A DNA stretch of 64,000 nucleotides from Verrucomicrobiales bacterium (GCA_016793885.1 JAEUHE010000249.1:1-64000); one strand, 5' to 3'; positions 1 to 9,173 are shown, counted from the first letter of the stretch. The notes: generated by a model from the letters alone, not told the origin. Made by a program: numbers and translations.

Positions 1-97
1 ACGGGCTTCGTCGAACGCCCATTGGATGCTACGGCTTGGCAAGCCAGCGAAAGAACGGGGAGCTTAATCCGTCGGGAATCGAGGAGACTCAAACACC

Positions 98-241
98 GTG
101 TCCGGGTTTTATTACGTCTACATTCTAGAAACCGTGGAGGAGCCACGATCCTATTATGTAGGACTCACCCAGGATCTGGCCGAGCGACTCAAATACCACA
201 ACGCGGGCCGAGTTCCCCACACTTCACGACCAAACTCGTGA
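98..241 (+). pseudogene. Truncated GIY-YIG nuclease-domain fragment
   Basis: A 47-codon frame opens at a GTG about a dozen bases after GAGGAG. It encodes the front half of a single-domain GIY-YIG protein: the YYVYILE strand, then YYVGLTQDLAERLKYHNAG, which is the YIG-like strand and following Arg/His helix. It stops after HTSRPNS. Small UPF0213-type GIY-YIG proteins normally run 80-100 residues and continue with a beta strand and a Lys/Arg-rich helix. I see no convincing continuation in any frame up to the convergent kup gene. The piece is therefore probably a broken gene, although a sequencing frameshift near 236 is possible. No function should be assumed. Confidence 0.55.
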
Positions 242-340
242 ACGTACGTTCACCGAATTGGTCATCGCTTGCCCATGGGCGGAGGAGCCGGGTGACCACC
301 TCAGCCAGTTAGGTCCTGGAAATAGCCTCCGTGATCTGAA

Positions 341-2215
341 CTAGATCTCCACCTGCATGCCCAGTTCGACGACGCGGTTGGCTGGGAGTCGGAAGAAGGT
401 GGTGGCCTGCTGGGCATTTCGCGACATGAAGGCGAACAGCCGTTCGCGCCAGAAACTCATTCCGGCTCCCTTGGTCGGCAATATCGTCTCCCGGCCCAGG
501 AAGAAGGTGGTCTCCATGGGTTTGAAGTCCAGCTGGTACTCCGAGCATCGACGCAGGATGTGCTCGACATTCGGCTCTTCCATAAATCCATACCTGGCTG
601 TCACTTGATAAAAGCCATTGGATAGATCGGCTACCTGGAGCCGCTGGCTGGAACTGACATGGGCGGCATCGTCCGTCGCGATATGCAGCAGCACGGTGCG
701 ATCGTGGATGATCTTGTTGTGCTTCAGATTGTGGAGCAGGGCCTGCGGGGTGCCCGCCGAGCTGCCGCACAGGAACACCGCGGTGCCGCGCACCCGCACT
801 GGCGGGTTGAGCTTCACGTCCTCCAGAAATAATTCCAGGGGAAGTGAACCTTGGCTGAGCTTTTGATAGACCAGCTGGCGGCCTCGTTTCCAGGTGGACA
901 TCAGGGTGTAGGCGCTCACTCCGATCAGGATTGGAAACCATCCGCCCTCCAGGAACTTGACCGCGTTTCCGCAGAAGAAGGCCAGCTCGATCACCCCGAA
1001 GCAGGCCACCGCACCCCAAGCTTTGAGTTTGCTCCAGCCCCAAAGGCGTCGGGCGGCGACTCCGAAGAGCAGGCTCGTCACCAACATCGTCAGCGTGACC
1101 GCGATGCCATAGGCCCCCGCCAGTTTGTCGGAGGAGCGGAAGCCGAGCACCAGCCCGATGCAGCAGACCATCAGCGCCCAGTTCACCGGCGGAATATAAA
1201 TCTGGCCACGTTCTGTCGATGAGGTGTGCAGGATGTTCAGCCGCGGAATATACCCCAGCTGGATTCCCTGCATGGTCAGTGAGAACGCTCCCGAGATCAG
1301 CGCTTGGGAGGCAATAACAGCCGCCATGGTGCTGAGGGCCACCAGCGGATAGAGCGCCCAGCCGGGTGCCAGCTTGTAGAAGGGGTTTTCGACCGCTTCC
1401 GGGTGAGTGAGGAGCAGGGCTCCCTGTCCCAGGTAATTCAGAACCAAGCCGGGGAACACCGCCAGAAACCACGCGCGGCGGATCGGAGGCAAGCCAAAGT
1501 GGCCCATGTCGGCATAGAGTGCTTCTGCACCGGTGACGGCGAGGAACACCGAACCAAGAACGAGGAAGGACGTGAGGTTGCCGGTCAGCAGGAATTGGAT
1601 CGCCCACCAGGGATTCAGGGCGTTGAGGACGGAAGGAGCCTGAACGATGCCATGGATGCCCAGGGCGGCCAGGGTGGCAAACCAGATGGTCATGACGGGC
1701 CCGAAAATCTTGCCGACGTTCCCGGTGCCGATGTGTTGAAAGGAGAAGAGTCCGATCATGATCACGACCGCGATCGGCACGACCCAGGATTCGAACTGGC
1801 TGGTGGCTACCTTCAGTCCTTCCACCGCGCCCAGGACCGTCACCGCCGGTGTGAGCATTCCATCTCCGTAGAGCAATGCCGCGCCGAAGACTCCGAGGAA
1901 GACCAGAGGACCTTTGGATTGATTGACCCGGCTTCCGATCGCCAAGGCCAGCAGAGCCAGGATGCCACCTTCGCCGTGGTTGCTCGCCCGCATGACGGTC
2001 AGCAGATATTTGACCCACACGATGAGGATCAGAGCCCAAAAGATTAGCGACAGCACACCCAGCAGGTTGTCGCGGTTCAGCGGCACACCATGGACTCCAT
2101 GGAAGCATTCCCGCAGCGCATAGAGCGGGCTGGTCCCGATATCGCCGTAGACCACACCCAGGGCTCCCAACACCAAACCCGCCCGCGGGCGGGAGACGGT
2201 CTCGGTATAACTCAT
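341..2215 (-). CDS. kup: Kup-type low-affinity potassium transporter
   Basis: This 624-residue protein is a K+ uptake permease of the KUP/HAK/KT family and imports potassium across the inner membrane, probably with protons. The family hallmark GALGVVYGDIGTSPLYALRE is at the N-terminus (about residues 17-36). About twelve hydrophobic segments follow up to residue 430, including GEGGILALLAL and YGDGMLTPAVTVLGAVEGLK. A C-terminal soluble domain of about 190 residues completes the usual 620-630 residue length. The gene stands alone. It is preceded on the same strand by a c-di-AMP riboswitch, so expression should fall when c-di-AMP is high, the usual logic for potassium importers. The start at 2215 puts the hallmark motif at its normal distance from the N-terminus. 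Identification is very secure. Confidence 0.97.
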   Translation of the reverse strand: MSYTETVSRPRAGLVLGALGVVYGDIGTSPLYALRECFHGVHGVPLNRDNLLGVLSLIFWALILIVWVKYLLTVMRASNHGEGGILALLALAIGSRVNQSKGPLVFLGVFGAALLYGDGMLTPAVTVLGAVEGLKVATSQFESWVVPIAVVIMIGLFSFQHIGTGNVGKIFGPVMTIWFATLAALGIHGIVQAPSVLNALNPWWAIQFLLTGNLTSFLVLGSVFLAVTGAEALYADMGHFGLPPIRRAWFLAVFPGLVLNYLGQGALLLTHPEAVENPFYKLAPGWALYPLVALSTMAAVIASQALISGAFSLTMQGIQLGYIPRLNILHTSSTERGQIYIPPVNWALMVCCIGLVLGFRSSDKLAGAYGIAVTLTMLVTSLLFGVAARRLWGWSKLKAWGAVACFGVIELAFFCGNAVKFLEGGWFPILIGVSAYTLMSTWKRGRQLVYQKLSQGSLPLELFLEDVKLNPPVRVRGTAVFLCGSSAGTPQALLHNLKHNKIIHDRTVLLHIATDDAAHVSSSQRLQVADLSNGFYQVTARYGFMEEPNVEHILRRCSEYQLDFKPMETTFFLGRETILPTKGAGMSFWRERLFAFMSRNAQQATTFFRLPANRVVELGMQVEI

Positions 2216-2377
2216 AATGAACGATGATCGGTCATCTCTCTCACTTCACCGCCTGCCTCGCCAACGAGGAATCCGTCCGTGAGTTCTTCCACGGAATGGC
2301 CAACGCGACTCATTGGAGGGGATCTTGCGAGACCCGGCTGCTGACGCCGCGGCTCTGAAGGAATCGCCCTTTCAATT

Positions 2378-2521
2378 GCCTACGAGGTTAGCTGACGGGC
2401 TAGGCCTTGAAAGTGACCTCAACGGCTTTCCGTTGCTCGCCCCAGCTTCGGATGAGCGACTTTCGCCACCGAAGCGATTGGTTCCCCCGCGCGGCATCTT
2501 TGTCACGATGCCCGCTTAGGC
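2378..2521 (-). promoter_or_regulatory. c-di-AMP riboswitch (ydaO/yuaA type) upstream of kup
   Basis: On the minus strand the leader of kup carries, in order, the conserved blocks of the ydaO/yuaA motif. P1 pairs GCCTA (2521-2517) with TAGGC (2382-2378). GCGGGGGAACC follows a GGCATC/GATGCC hairpin at about 2490-2480, and a GGGGCGAGC block is near 2440. The diagnostic 3' stretch CCCGTCAGCTAACCTCGTAG is at 2399-2380. I matched these by eye to the published consensus. The class binds c-di-AMP and usually turns off potassium transport or cell-wall genes. About 160 bases separate the aptamer from the kup start; I could not assign a terminator or a masked ribosome site there. Confidence 0.88.
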
Positions 2522-2655
2522 TGCGCTGCTAATTTCTCCCTAGCTAATGGGACATCGTCCGTGGAAAGTCAATCGGGTTCTGCTTGGTTTGTGACTTGCT
2601 ACCTTCTTGTAAATCATTTGCTTCCAAATGATTGTGCGGTTTGAAATTCCTCGCT

Positions 2656-3357
2656 TCAGAACCGCAATCGGACCGTCACTGCAGTGCCCCGGGCGGGGAC
2701 GCGGCGCAGATCAGGAAAGTGGATGTCGTCGTTGTCCCGATCGATCCCCGCGTTGTTCATCAACGCCACCGGATCACGAATCAATGAGATGATGGAACCT
2801 TCCTCTTGAGCCACGAAAAGACCTTGGTGCAGAAACGAGCCATTGTAAGTCCACTGTCTTGAGCTCATGCGCTGGGGCTTTGCTCCTTCCTTGGACGGAT
2901 GCAACACCACCAGGCGCTCCAAGGGAACGTTTCGTTGCCGACCGGCTGGTTTCCAGCAGATTTCGATTCTGACGGTTGAATTTCGCTGGAGCCGGATGGG
3001 GGAGTTCGTGTCGCCCAGATCGTCTGATGGCTGAATCCCCAGGAGGAGCACCGCTACATGTAGATCGGTCGGAGAGACCTCCGTGGTGAGCAGGCTTTCA
3101 TGGGTCTTGCCATCGGTCGTCACCAATGCGTATTCGATCACCTCATTCGTTATTCGGACCATGGCGGGAAAGCTCACGCTCCGCTCGGCGCGGTTCAACT
3201 CGATCAAGCCGATCTGGAACGTTTGAGGACCAGTCTGCACTACCTGATTGGTGGAGGGGTTTGCCGAAGCCTTTGGAACAAACGCCAGGAGGAGTAGGCT
3301 TTGGAGGCAGCACCTAAGCCAAAACTGGCTTCGCTTTAAGTGGCGAAGAATGTTCAT
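2656..3357 (-). CDS. Secreted YdjY-domain protein
   Basis: Starting at ATG 3357 gives 233 residues beginning with a positively charged signal peptide (MNILRHLKRSQFWLRCCLQ, then LLLLAFVPKASA). The mature part has the YdjY signature: IGLIELNRAERSVSFPAMV, then EYALVTTDGKTHESLL and LHVAVLLLGIQPS. The longer open frame up to 3687 is rejected as start because it would run into the divergent peptidase gene and bury the signal peptide. YdjY-domain proteins are exported and have no firmly known function; they recur in Planctomycetes and Verrucomicrobia. The rest of the protein is unremarkable and ends VTVRLRF. The fold assignment is good; the role is unknown. Confidence 0.8.
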   Translation of the reverse strand: MNILRHLKRSQFWLRCCLQSLLLLAFVPKASANPSTNQVVQTGPQTFQIGLIELNRAERSVSFPAMVRITNEVIEYALVTTDGKTHESLLTTEVSPTDLHVAVLLLGIQPSDDLGDTNSPIRLQRNSTVRIEICWKPAGRQRNVPLERLVVLHPSKEGAKPQRMSSRQWTYNGSFLHQGLFVAQEEGSIISLIRDPVALMNNAGIDRDNDDIHFPDLRRVPARGTAVTVRLRF

Positions 3358-3469
3358 GAAAGAGGAGGTTGCCTGGGAGTTGCGGCGATGGGTAGCTCCA
3401 AAATAAGCGGCCCGAAATAATTTGGTTTCAAATTTATTCAGTTTTGCAAAAGTGGCCTTACCGCGACCC

Positions 3470-4597
3470 ATGAACGACCCTTTGCTGATCGTTGCTGATT
3501 CCGAACATGACGCCAATATGCTGTATGCTGTTGGCATGTTTGTCCCCGATCCGTTTATTTTTTTCCAAGTAGGAAAACGCTCGACGATCATCATGAGTGA
3601 TCTGGAAGTCGATCGAGCGCGTCGGGAGGCGTCGCATTGTCGAGTGGTGGCCAGAAGTGAGGTGGTGCGTCGGTTGGTGCGCGACAAGGTTCAGCCTCCC
3701 GACACCGCCGCGGTGATCGCCTATGCACTGAAGAAGGCAGGGGTCCGCAAGGTTCGCGTGCCGGACAATTTTCCGATGGGGCTGGCTCAGCGATTAGAAC
3801 GCCTTCGCATCAAGGTGAAGCCGCGCGCTGGAGATTTTTTTGCGGAGCGCGCCAAGAAGACCGCGACCGAGGTCAAGAAGATCAGCGCCGCATTAACGAT
3901 GGCTGAAGTGGGTTTGGCGGAAGGGATTCACGCCATCAAGAATTCACGAGTCGGCAAGAACCGCCGCCTGATGTACCGCAACGTCCCGCTCACTTCGGAG
4001 AGATTGCGCGGCATCATCGGAACGGCGGTGATCCAGGCCGGTGGCATCGCTGCCAACACGATCGTGGCATCGGGCCTGCAGACCTGTGATCCGCACGAAC
4101 GGGGACACGGAGTGCTCAAGGCGGGAGAGCCCATTATTTTGGACGTTTTCCCGCGATCCGAACAGACGGGCTATTTTGGAGACATCACGCGCACGGTAGT
4201 GAAAGGTCGGGCTTCCGAAGCGGTCAGGCAGCTCTATCGGGCGGTGGAGGAGGGGCAGGATCTTGCTTTTTCCCTGCTCTGTCACGGGGCCGACAGCCGG
4301 GAGATTCACTTGAAGGTGCAGGCTCACTTCACCAGCTTAGGGTATCGGACCGGCCGTTCGCGCGGCCGCATGCAGGGGTTTTTTCATAGCACAGGGCATG
4401 GCCTGGGATTGGATCTTCATGAATCGCTCAGCATCGGCCCCAACTCCCAGGATCAGCTTCAGGAGGGGCATGTGGTGACGATCGAGCCTGGACTCTATTT
4501 CCCCAATCTCGGTGGCGTTCGGCTGGAGGATGTGGCCCTGGTGACCAGGCGCGGAGCCCGCAACCTCACGCGTTTCGAGAAGGTTCTCGAGGTCTGA
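3470..4597 (+). CDS. M24-family metallopeptidase (Xaa-Pro aminopeptidase-like)
   Basis: This 375-residue protein has the two-domain layout of prolidase and aminopeptidase P enzymes: an N-terminal creatinase-like domain (about 1-150) and a C-terminal pita-bread domain. Metal ligands are visible as the Asp pair in LDVFPRSEQTGYFGDITRT, the His in HSTGHGLGLDLHES, and the Glu residues in EPGLYFPNLGGVRLED. Such enzymes release an N-terminal residue ahead of proline in the cytoplasm. ATG 3470 (MNDPLLIVADSEHDAN) is preferred to the earlier in-frame start at 3422 because conserved-looking sequence begins there. The gene is divergent from the YdjY gene (about 110 bp gap) and converges on the oxidase gene with 33 bp between. 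Exact substrate is unknown. Confidence 0.85.
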   Translation: MNDPLLIVADSEHDANMLYAVGMFVPDPFIFFQVGKRSTIIMSDLEVDRARREASHCRVVARSEVVRRLVRDKVQPPDTAAVIAYALKKAGVRKVRVPDNFPMGLAQRLERLRIKVKPRAGDFFAERAKKTATEVKKISAALTMAEVGLAEGIHAIKNSRVGKNRRLMYRNVPLTSERLRGIIGTAVIQAGGIAANTIVASGLQTCDPHERGHGVLKAGEPIILDVFPRSEQTGYFGDITRTVVKGRASEAVRQLYRAVEEGQDLAFSLLCHGADSREIHLKVQAHFTSLGYRTGRSRGRMQGFFHSTGHGLGLDLHESLSIGPNSQDQLQEGHVVTIEPGLYFPNLGGVRLEDVALVTRRGARNLTRFEKVLEV

Positions 4598-4630
4598 CGT
4601 CAGTACGTCTGGGGCGCGTGGTGGGGTAGC

Positions 4631-5755
4631 TCACTTAACGAAGCGGCTTCGGAACAGGCTGAGATCGAAGGCGGGCTTTCGGCGCATGACCAGGTCGGCC
4701 AGCACCTCACCCAACACGCTGGCGAACTTGAACCCATGTCCGGAGCAGGGGCTGGCGATCCAAACCTGCGGGTGTTCCGGGTGGCAGTCGATCCAGAAAT
4801 GTGAATCGGGAGTATTGGTGTAGGTGCAGACGGTAGCCGATCGGAGTGGACCGTTGGCATCAGGAGTGAAGCGACGCATCTGTCTCCTCAGGGCCACCTC
4901 ATCAGCCGGCTGGACTGTGCGATCCAAGGTCTCCAGCGTCGTGGGAGCCCCGGAGTGGTGCAGGGCCAGCTTCACTCCGTCGCCCAGGTCCGGGAATCCG
5001 TAGAAGAAGTCCCCCTCGTTGGTTTCCCACAAGTGAACGGGACAGCGATCGGGTGCAAAATATTGGGGGTTTTGTAGCGCTGAGAACCAGAACAGGATTT
5101 GACGTTCGAGGGAGAGGGGTAGGGACAGTTCCGGCAGCAGAGAGCTTACCCAGCTTCCGGCGGTGAACAGGAGGTTTTGGGCGCTGTAGGTTCCACGCGA
5201 AGTCCTGACCTCGCAGCCCTGAGCGGAGGCTTTCCATTCCAGGACCGGCTCGTCGGTGCGCAGGGTCGCGCCGCAGGCGTGCGCGAGAGCGAGGTGAGAG
5301 GCGATGCACGTTTCTGGGAAGAGAATTCCCGCCCGGGGCTCCCAGAGGCCCAGGAGATCCTCCGACGGCCGCAGTGCGGGAAACCGACGGCTGATCTCGC
5401 TCGCGGTCAGGACTTCGTGGGGCAGGTGATGTTGCTCGGCGCTGGCCCTCGCGCCTGGGAAGATCACGCCTTTCTCTGGGCCTAGCATTAACCCCCCGGT
5501 GGTTTGGAGCAACCGTTCCCCGCTGCGTACCTCCAGATCCCGCCAGAGGTCGAACGCTCGTTGGAGAAGCGGGACGTAGAGAGGATGCTCGAAATAAGCC
5601 TCGCGGATGATGCGAGTCTGTCCGTGGGAGGAGCCCATCGCGTGAGGGGGCGCGAAGCGATCGAGGCCCATGACATTGTGGCCGCGGCAGGCCAGGTGGT
5701 ATGCGGCCGCACTCCCCATGGCTCCCAAACCAATGACTAGGGTGTCGAAGATCAT
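4631..5755 (-). CDS. Monomeric sarcosine oxidase / N-methyltryptophan oxidase family flavoenzyme
   Basis: The product is a 374-residue FAD-dependent amine oxidase of the SolA/monomeric sarcosine oxidase family, which oxidatively demethylates N-methyl amino acids and yields hydrogen peroxide. It begins with the Rossmann FAD motif VIGLGAMGSAAAYHL, followed by DRF and the family stretch GSSHGQTRIIREAYFEHP. The Cys in ATVCTYTNTPDSHFW matches the position of the covalent 8-alpha-S-cysteinyl-FAD link. HGFKFASVLGEVLADL is the usual C-terminal motif. Start at ATG 5755 puts the FAD strand at the very N-terminus; the six-residue longer form from 5773 would enter the terminator hairpin. L-pipecolate or another N-alkyl amine are possible substrates. 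Confidence 0.87.
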   Translation of the reverse strand: MIFDTLVIGLGAMGSAAAYHLACRGHNVMGLDRFAPPHAMGSSHGQTRIIREAYFEHPLYVPLLQRAFDLWRDLEVRSGERLLQTTGGLMLGPEKGVIFPGARASAEQHHLPHEVLTASEISRRFPALRPSEDLLGLWEPRAGILFPETCIASHLALAHACGATLRTDEPVLEWKASAQGCEVRTSRGTYSAQNLLFTAGSWVSSLLPELSLPLSLERQILFWFSALQNPQYFAPDRCPVHLWETNEGDFFYGFPDLGDGVKLALHHSGAPTTLETLDRTVQPADEVALRRQMRRFTPDANGPLRSATVCTYTNTPDSHFWIDCHPEHPQVWIASPCSGHGFKFASVLGEVLADLVMRRKPAFDLSLFRSRFVK

Positions 5756-5773
5756 CTGGTGTTTCTTATCCAC

Positions 5774-5808
5774 AAAAAACGACGCCGAACTTTGCAGTTC
5801 GGCGTCGT
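5774..5808 (-). terminator. Rho-independent terminator
   Basis: A perfect 13-bp stem (ACGACGCCGAACT at 5779-5791 with its complement at 5796-5808) closes a four-base loop. Read on the minus strand it is followed by six T (5779-5774). It lies 30 bp past the stop of the minus-strand gene ending at 5839 and just before the start of the oxidase gene, so it should end that transcript and insulate the oxidase. Confidence 0.9.
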
Positions 5809-5838
5809 GCGATCAAGCTTTGTACTGTGGCTGGAGGC

Positions 5839-7881
5839 TTACTGAGCGGGGGGGGCTTCGACTAGGCGGAAATAGCCTGCCTTGTCGCCCGGAACCGCCG
5901 CTTTATCCAGCAGCAGGACTCGACGTGCTCCGACCTGCCGAGGGTCTCCGGTGGCCGACCAGGGCCCAGCCAGGCTCGGGGCGGCATTGAGAACGAATCC
6001 GGTGTCCGGAAGGTTCCAGCTTACCAAGAAGCCGATGTCCGGGGAGAGGGGGAACACCCCGCCAGCATCCTGAGCGCGAGCTGCCCACGATTCCGGAGCG
6101 AGCTCGGAGCCTTGGAAATTGTCGTCCACAATGGTGGAGGCGCCTTTGACAATTGTGATGCGAGTGATGAGGGCCGACTGACCAACGCGCGCGTCCGAGT
6201 TGGGTTGCACTCCGAAAAGGGCGCTGATACCCGCTGATGACGGCTCGAAGGCGGCGACTTCCTCGGTCGGGATCGTAATGTCCACCGTCTTGTTGTCGGC
6301 GGAGGTGATGGTGATGTCGGTGTCGTTCTTGAACGTGATGGTCCAGGTGCCGAGCATCGATTCTGCCCAGACCTCGCCCAGCACGCCAACCGGACCTTCC
6401 GCAGCGCGGTCCGGGGTGCGATAGAGCATGGCGTTGCCGGCCGGCTCGTTCACCTTGTGGAGGAAGCGGGCGCGGGCCATGGTGCGGCCGTTCTCGGCTG
6501 GATTGCCGGCATACTGGAATTCGACAAGGATCACGTTGGCATCATTCCAGTCCGGAGTGCTGCTTTTGCCTGAATCCTTCGACAGAATGATGTGCCCCTG
6601 GAAACCGGCCTGCGTCGCCCTGTCCGGGAAATCTCCCCAGGTGACCGAGTAGGAAAGGGCTTCCCCTTGGTTGACCCACCACAGGTTCTGGTCGAGCTGC
6701 TCGGAAGGAACGTAGATGACGTTCTGACGCTGGTAGGCTTGGCCCGGTGCGCTGGCGATCAGCTTGAGGCCGGGCTGGGTGTTCTTGGCGATGGCCAGAG
6801 TGGGCGGTTGGACGCCGCCGGTCTTTTGAGTGAACACGAAGTTATCCAGGTAGTAGGTGATCGGACCTTGGAAGGTCGAGCTTCCGTTCTGGATCAAGAT
6901 GGCAGATAGAGTGCCTTCGGTCGCGGGTATGGAGAAGGTGATCGTCGTCCACGACTTGCTGGTCAGGTTGACGCCCCCCAGCGGCGTGCCATCCGAGCTG
7001 CGCTTCAATTCGAAATATCCGTAGTTTCCATCGGAGTTGGCCACGGAGTCTTCTCCGACCTTGACGTCGACGGAGACTGAAACGTGGTCGGTTCCAACCA
7101 CTGGCTCAGGGAAACTGCGGGTGATCACCATCTGTTCCCATCCATTGCCGCCATCGGGCGTGAAGTACTCCGCCGTCACCTTGAGCGATCCTGAATCCGG
7201 CGAACCTTTCGCGTCCTGCGGATCCCAGGTGATGACCGGTGATGAACCCCAGGTGGCGGTCCAGCCGGCTGCGGTCTCTTCGGTGTCGAAGGTGTCGATC
7301 GTGGTCAACGGGGCGGGCGGGGCCACGAAGCGCAGGTTGTCGATCTTGAAGCTAACGGGCCCTTGGAAAGTGGAACTGCCGTTTTGGATCAGAATGCCGG
7401 CGAGGGTTCCTTCGGTCGGCGCGATGGGGAAGGAAATGGTCGTCCATTCCTTGCTCGTGATGTTCACGCCTCCCATGGCCGTTCCATCTGAGGTGCGCTT
7501 GAGCTCGAAATATCCGTAGTGGCCATCCGTGTTAGCCACGGAGGATTCGTCCACCTTGACATCGATGGCGATGGCCTCGTACTGCGAGCCGATCACCGGA
7601 GCGTCGAAATTGCGCGTAATCACCATCTGCTCCCAGCCATTCCCGCCATCTGGGGTAAAGTATTCTGCGGTGACCTTGAGGGATCCAGAGGCAGCTGAAC
7701 CCTTCGCGTCGTCGGCATCGAAGGTCAGCACCGGGGCGGTACCCCAGGTGGCGGTCCAGGTGCCCGCCGTAGCGTCAAACGAGTCAATGACCAGATCGGC
7801 CTTCAGGCTGGAAGGCGAGGCGCAGGTAAATCCGGCGACTGCGAGGGCGACCAGCGCTCCACTAGAGTTTAAGAATTTCAT
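5839..7881 (-). CDS. Secreted protein with two tandem beta-sandwich (carbohydrate-binding-like) modules
   Basis: This 680-residue protein has an N-terminal signal peptide (MKFLNSSGALVALAVAGF..SLKA). Two nearly identical modules of about 165 residues follow (about 30-190 and 192-355). Both carry GSLKVTAEYFTPDGGNGWEQ, a YGYFELKR strand and ILIQNGSSTFQGP, and end in a DN-F strand. This pattern of Trp and Gly-rich strands is typical of jelly-roll carbohydrate-binding modules of family CBM4/9/16-like folds, but I cannot assign a family. The C-terminal 300 residues form an unrecognised region ending in a segment (GFLVSWNLPDTGFVLNAAPS) like the closing motif common in verrucomicrobial secreted proteins. 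It is a single gene closed by the terminator at 5774-5808. A role in polysaccharide binding is inference. Confidence 0.75.
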   Translation of the reverse strand: MKFLNSSGALVALAVAGFTCASPSSLKADLVIDSFDATAGTWTATWGTAPVLTFDADDAKGSAASGSLKVTAEYFTPDGGNGWEQMVITRNFDAPVIGSQYEAIAIDVKVDESSVANTDGHYGYFELKRTSDGTAMGGVNITSKEWTTISFPIAPTEGTLAGILIQNGSSTFQGPVSFKIDNLRFVAPPAPLTTIDTFDTEETAAGWTATWGSSPVITWDPQDAKGSPDSGSLKVTAEYFTPDGGNGWEQMVITRSFPEPVVGTDHVSVSVDVKVGEDSVANSDGNYGYFELKRSSDGTPLGGVNLTSKSWTTITFSIPATEGTLSAILIQNGSSTFQGPITYYLDNFVFTQKTGGVQPPTLAIAKNTQPGLKLIASAPGQAYQRQNVIYVPSEQLDQNLWWVNQGEALSYSVTWGDFPDRATQAGFQGHIILSKDSGKSSTPDWNDANVILVEFQYAGNPAENGRTMARARFLHKVNEPAGNAMLYRTPDRAAEGPVGVLGEVWAESMLGTWTITFKNDTDITITSADNKTVDITIPTEEVAAFEPSSAGISALFGVQPNSDARVGQSALITRITIVKGASTIVDDNFQGSELAPESWAARAQDAGGVFPLSPDIGFLVSWNLPDTGFVLNAAPSLAGPWSATGDPRQVGARRVLLLDKAAVPGDKAGYFRLVEAPPAQ

Positions 7882-8063
7882 AGTTGGTTTCTGTTTTTAG
7901 GCCCCGAAACGCAACGTCGCGACGATCGATGCGTCATCGCACGGGGTGCCCATCGGGGTTAGGTGAAGTATTACATTACCAAACAACTCTCTGCATGTCA
8001 TCAAAAGTGATTACACGCCGGCAGTTGGAGTTGTGTGATGTAAGCTGTTGATAGCCTATAGGA

Positions 8064-9062
8064 TCAGTCTAAATCGGTCGACTTTTGCCGGCGCCTCATG
8101 AGTTCCTTCCAGGTGGTCAGCTGGATGCCCCGCGCCTGGATGAGTTCGCGGACTTTCGGGTCGGTAAGCGCGGAGAGGTCAGCCTTTCGAGATTCGCTGG
8201 ACCCCGTAATGATGGGAAAGTCTTCCGTCGGCCGCGAAGCATGGAACAGGATTTCCGTCACCCCTGGTTTGAGATCGGAGAGCAAAGTCACCAGTCGTTC
8301 GGTTTTCTCGTTGGGCTTCCAGCCGTAGGATCCCGTGTGGAGGTCATCCAGTACCGGGAGCCCCCCATTCCATATCTTTCGGATCCATGGTTTGAGTTTG
8401 ATGGTCGCATCGGCGTTTTCGATCAGCGTGTGAGTCGAATGGCCGCCGACGGCAAGGATGGGAATCTTCTTCTCCAGGCCGACTTTCACGAACCGTTCAA
8501 AGTAATCGGGCCGCGCGAAGAGCGTGCCCATGTGGGAGTCCAGGTGGGTGATGGGCAGGCCCATGGTTTCAGCTCGATCCACCTGAGCGCGAATCTCTCG
8601 CTCGACCTCGTCGGCCGATGCCTTGGCTGCGACAGCAACGACGCTACGCCAGAGACAACCCTCGGGGTCCACCAGCCCCGGAACGGCGGGTTTGCCGGCC
8701 ACAGGACCCCAGCGGTACGGCGCCCACTCAGAAGTCAGCGTCAGGTGGAGTCCGCTGTCCACGTCGGGGTGATCCCGAAGGTAGCGGGCGATATCAGGCA
8801 CCCACGGGCAGGGCATCATCACCGCCCAGGAGGTCGCGACACCTTTCTCGACGGCTTCCACGGCTCCCAAGTTGGAGGGGCGAGACATGCCTACATCGTC
8901 CACATGCAAAATCACCACCACGGAGCCCGGTTTCCAGCCCAGACGCTCGGCAAACGTCATCTCCGCGGCGTGGGATGCGAGCGTGGTCCAGAGCATCATT
9001 AAGCAGGAGAATAGGCGGCTGCCACAAAAGGGTCGGACAGTCTTGGGACGGATGGTGCGCAT
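8064..9062 (-). CDS. Secreted YdjC/ChbG-family carbohydrate deacetylase
   Basis: The product is 332 residues with a leader (MRTIRPKTVRPFCGSRLFS..LASHAAE) that looks like a signal peptide. The core matches the YdjC/ChbG/HpnK deacetylase fold: VVILHVDDVGMSRPSN supplies the Asp-Asp metal site, SGLHLTLTSEW and THLDSHMGTLF the His ligands, and ILFHASRP a C-terminal conserved His. Family members remove acetyl groups from N-acetylated oligosaccharides such as chitobiose. ChbG itself is cytoplasmic, so a leader suggests work on extracellular sugars. The gene is divergent from the TetR operon with about 150 bp between. The exact substrate is unknown. Confidence 0.8.
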   Translation of the reverse strand: MRTIRPKTVRPFCGSRLFSCLMMLWTTLASHAAEMTFAERLGWKPGSVVVILHVDDVGMSRPSNLGAVEAVEKGVATSWAVMMPCPWVPDIARYLRDHPDVDSGLHLTLTSEWAPYRWGPVAGKPAVPGLVDPEGCLWRSVVAVAAKASADEVEREIRAQVDRAETMGLPITHLDSHMGTLFARPDYFERFVKVGLEKKIPILAVGGHSTHTLIENADATIKLKPWIRKIWNGGLPVLDDLHTGSYGWKPNEKTERLVTLLSDLKPGVTEILFHASRPTEDFPIITGSSESRKADLSALTDPKVRELIQARGIQLTTWKELMRRRQKSTDLD

Positions 9063-9173
9063 GTGACAACACTTCGGCAGAGTTCTGATTTGTGCAAGGC
9101 TGAACGCGGCTTACGCTCCGGGGGGTGATTCGAAGTCCGTCCCTTGCTCCTTGGGATCTCCCCGATGGATATT

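Noticed and set aside
309-2108. Long minus-strand open frame of about 600 codons overlapping kup
   Set aside because: It is the shifted frame of kup, lacks membrane segments or domains and has low-complexity Arg/Gly/Pro composition.
2313-2519. Short plus-strand frame across the riboswitch
   Set aside because: It runs over conserved riboswitch blocks and has no similarity to a protein family.
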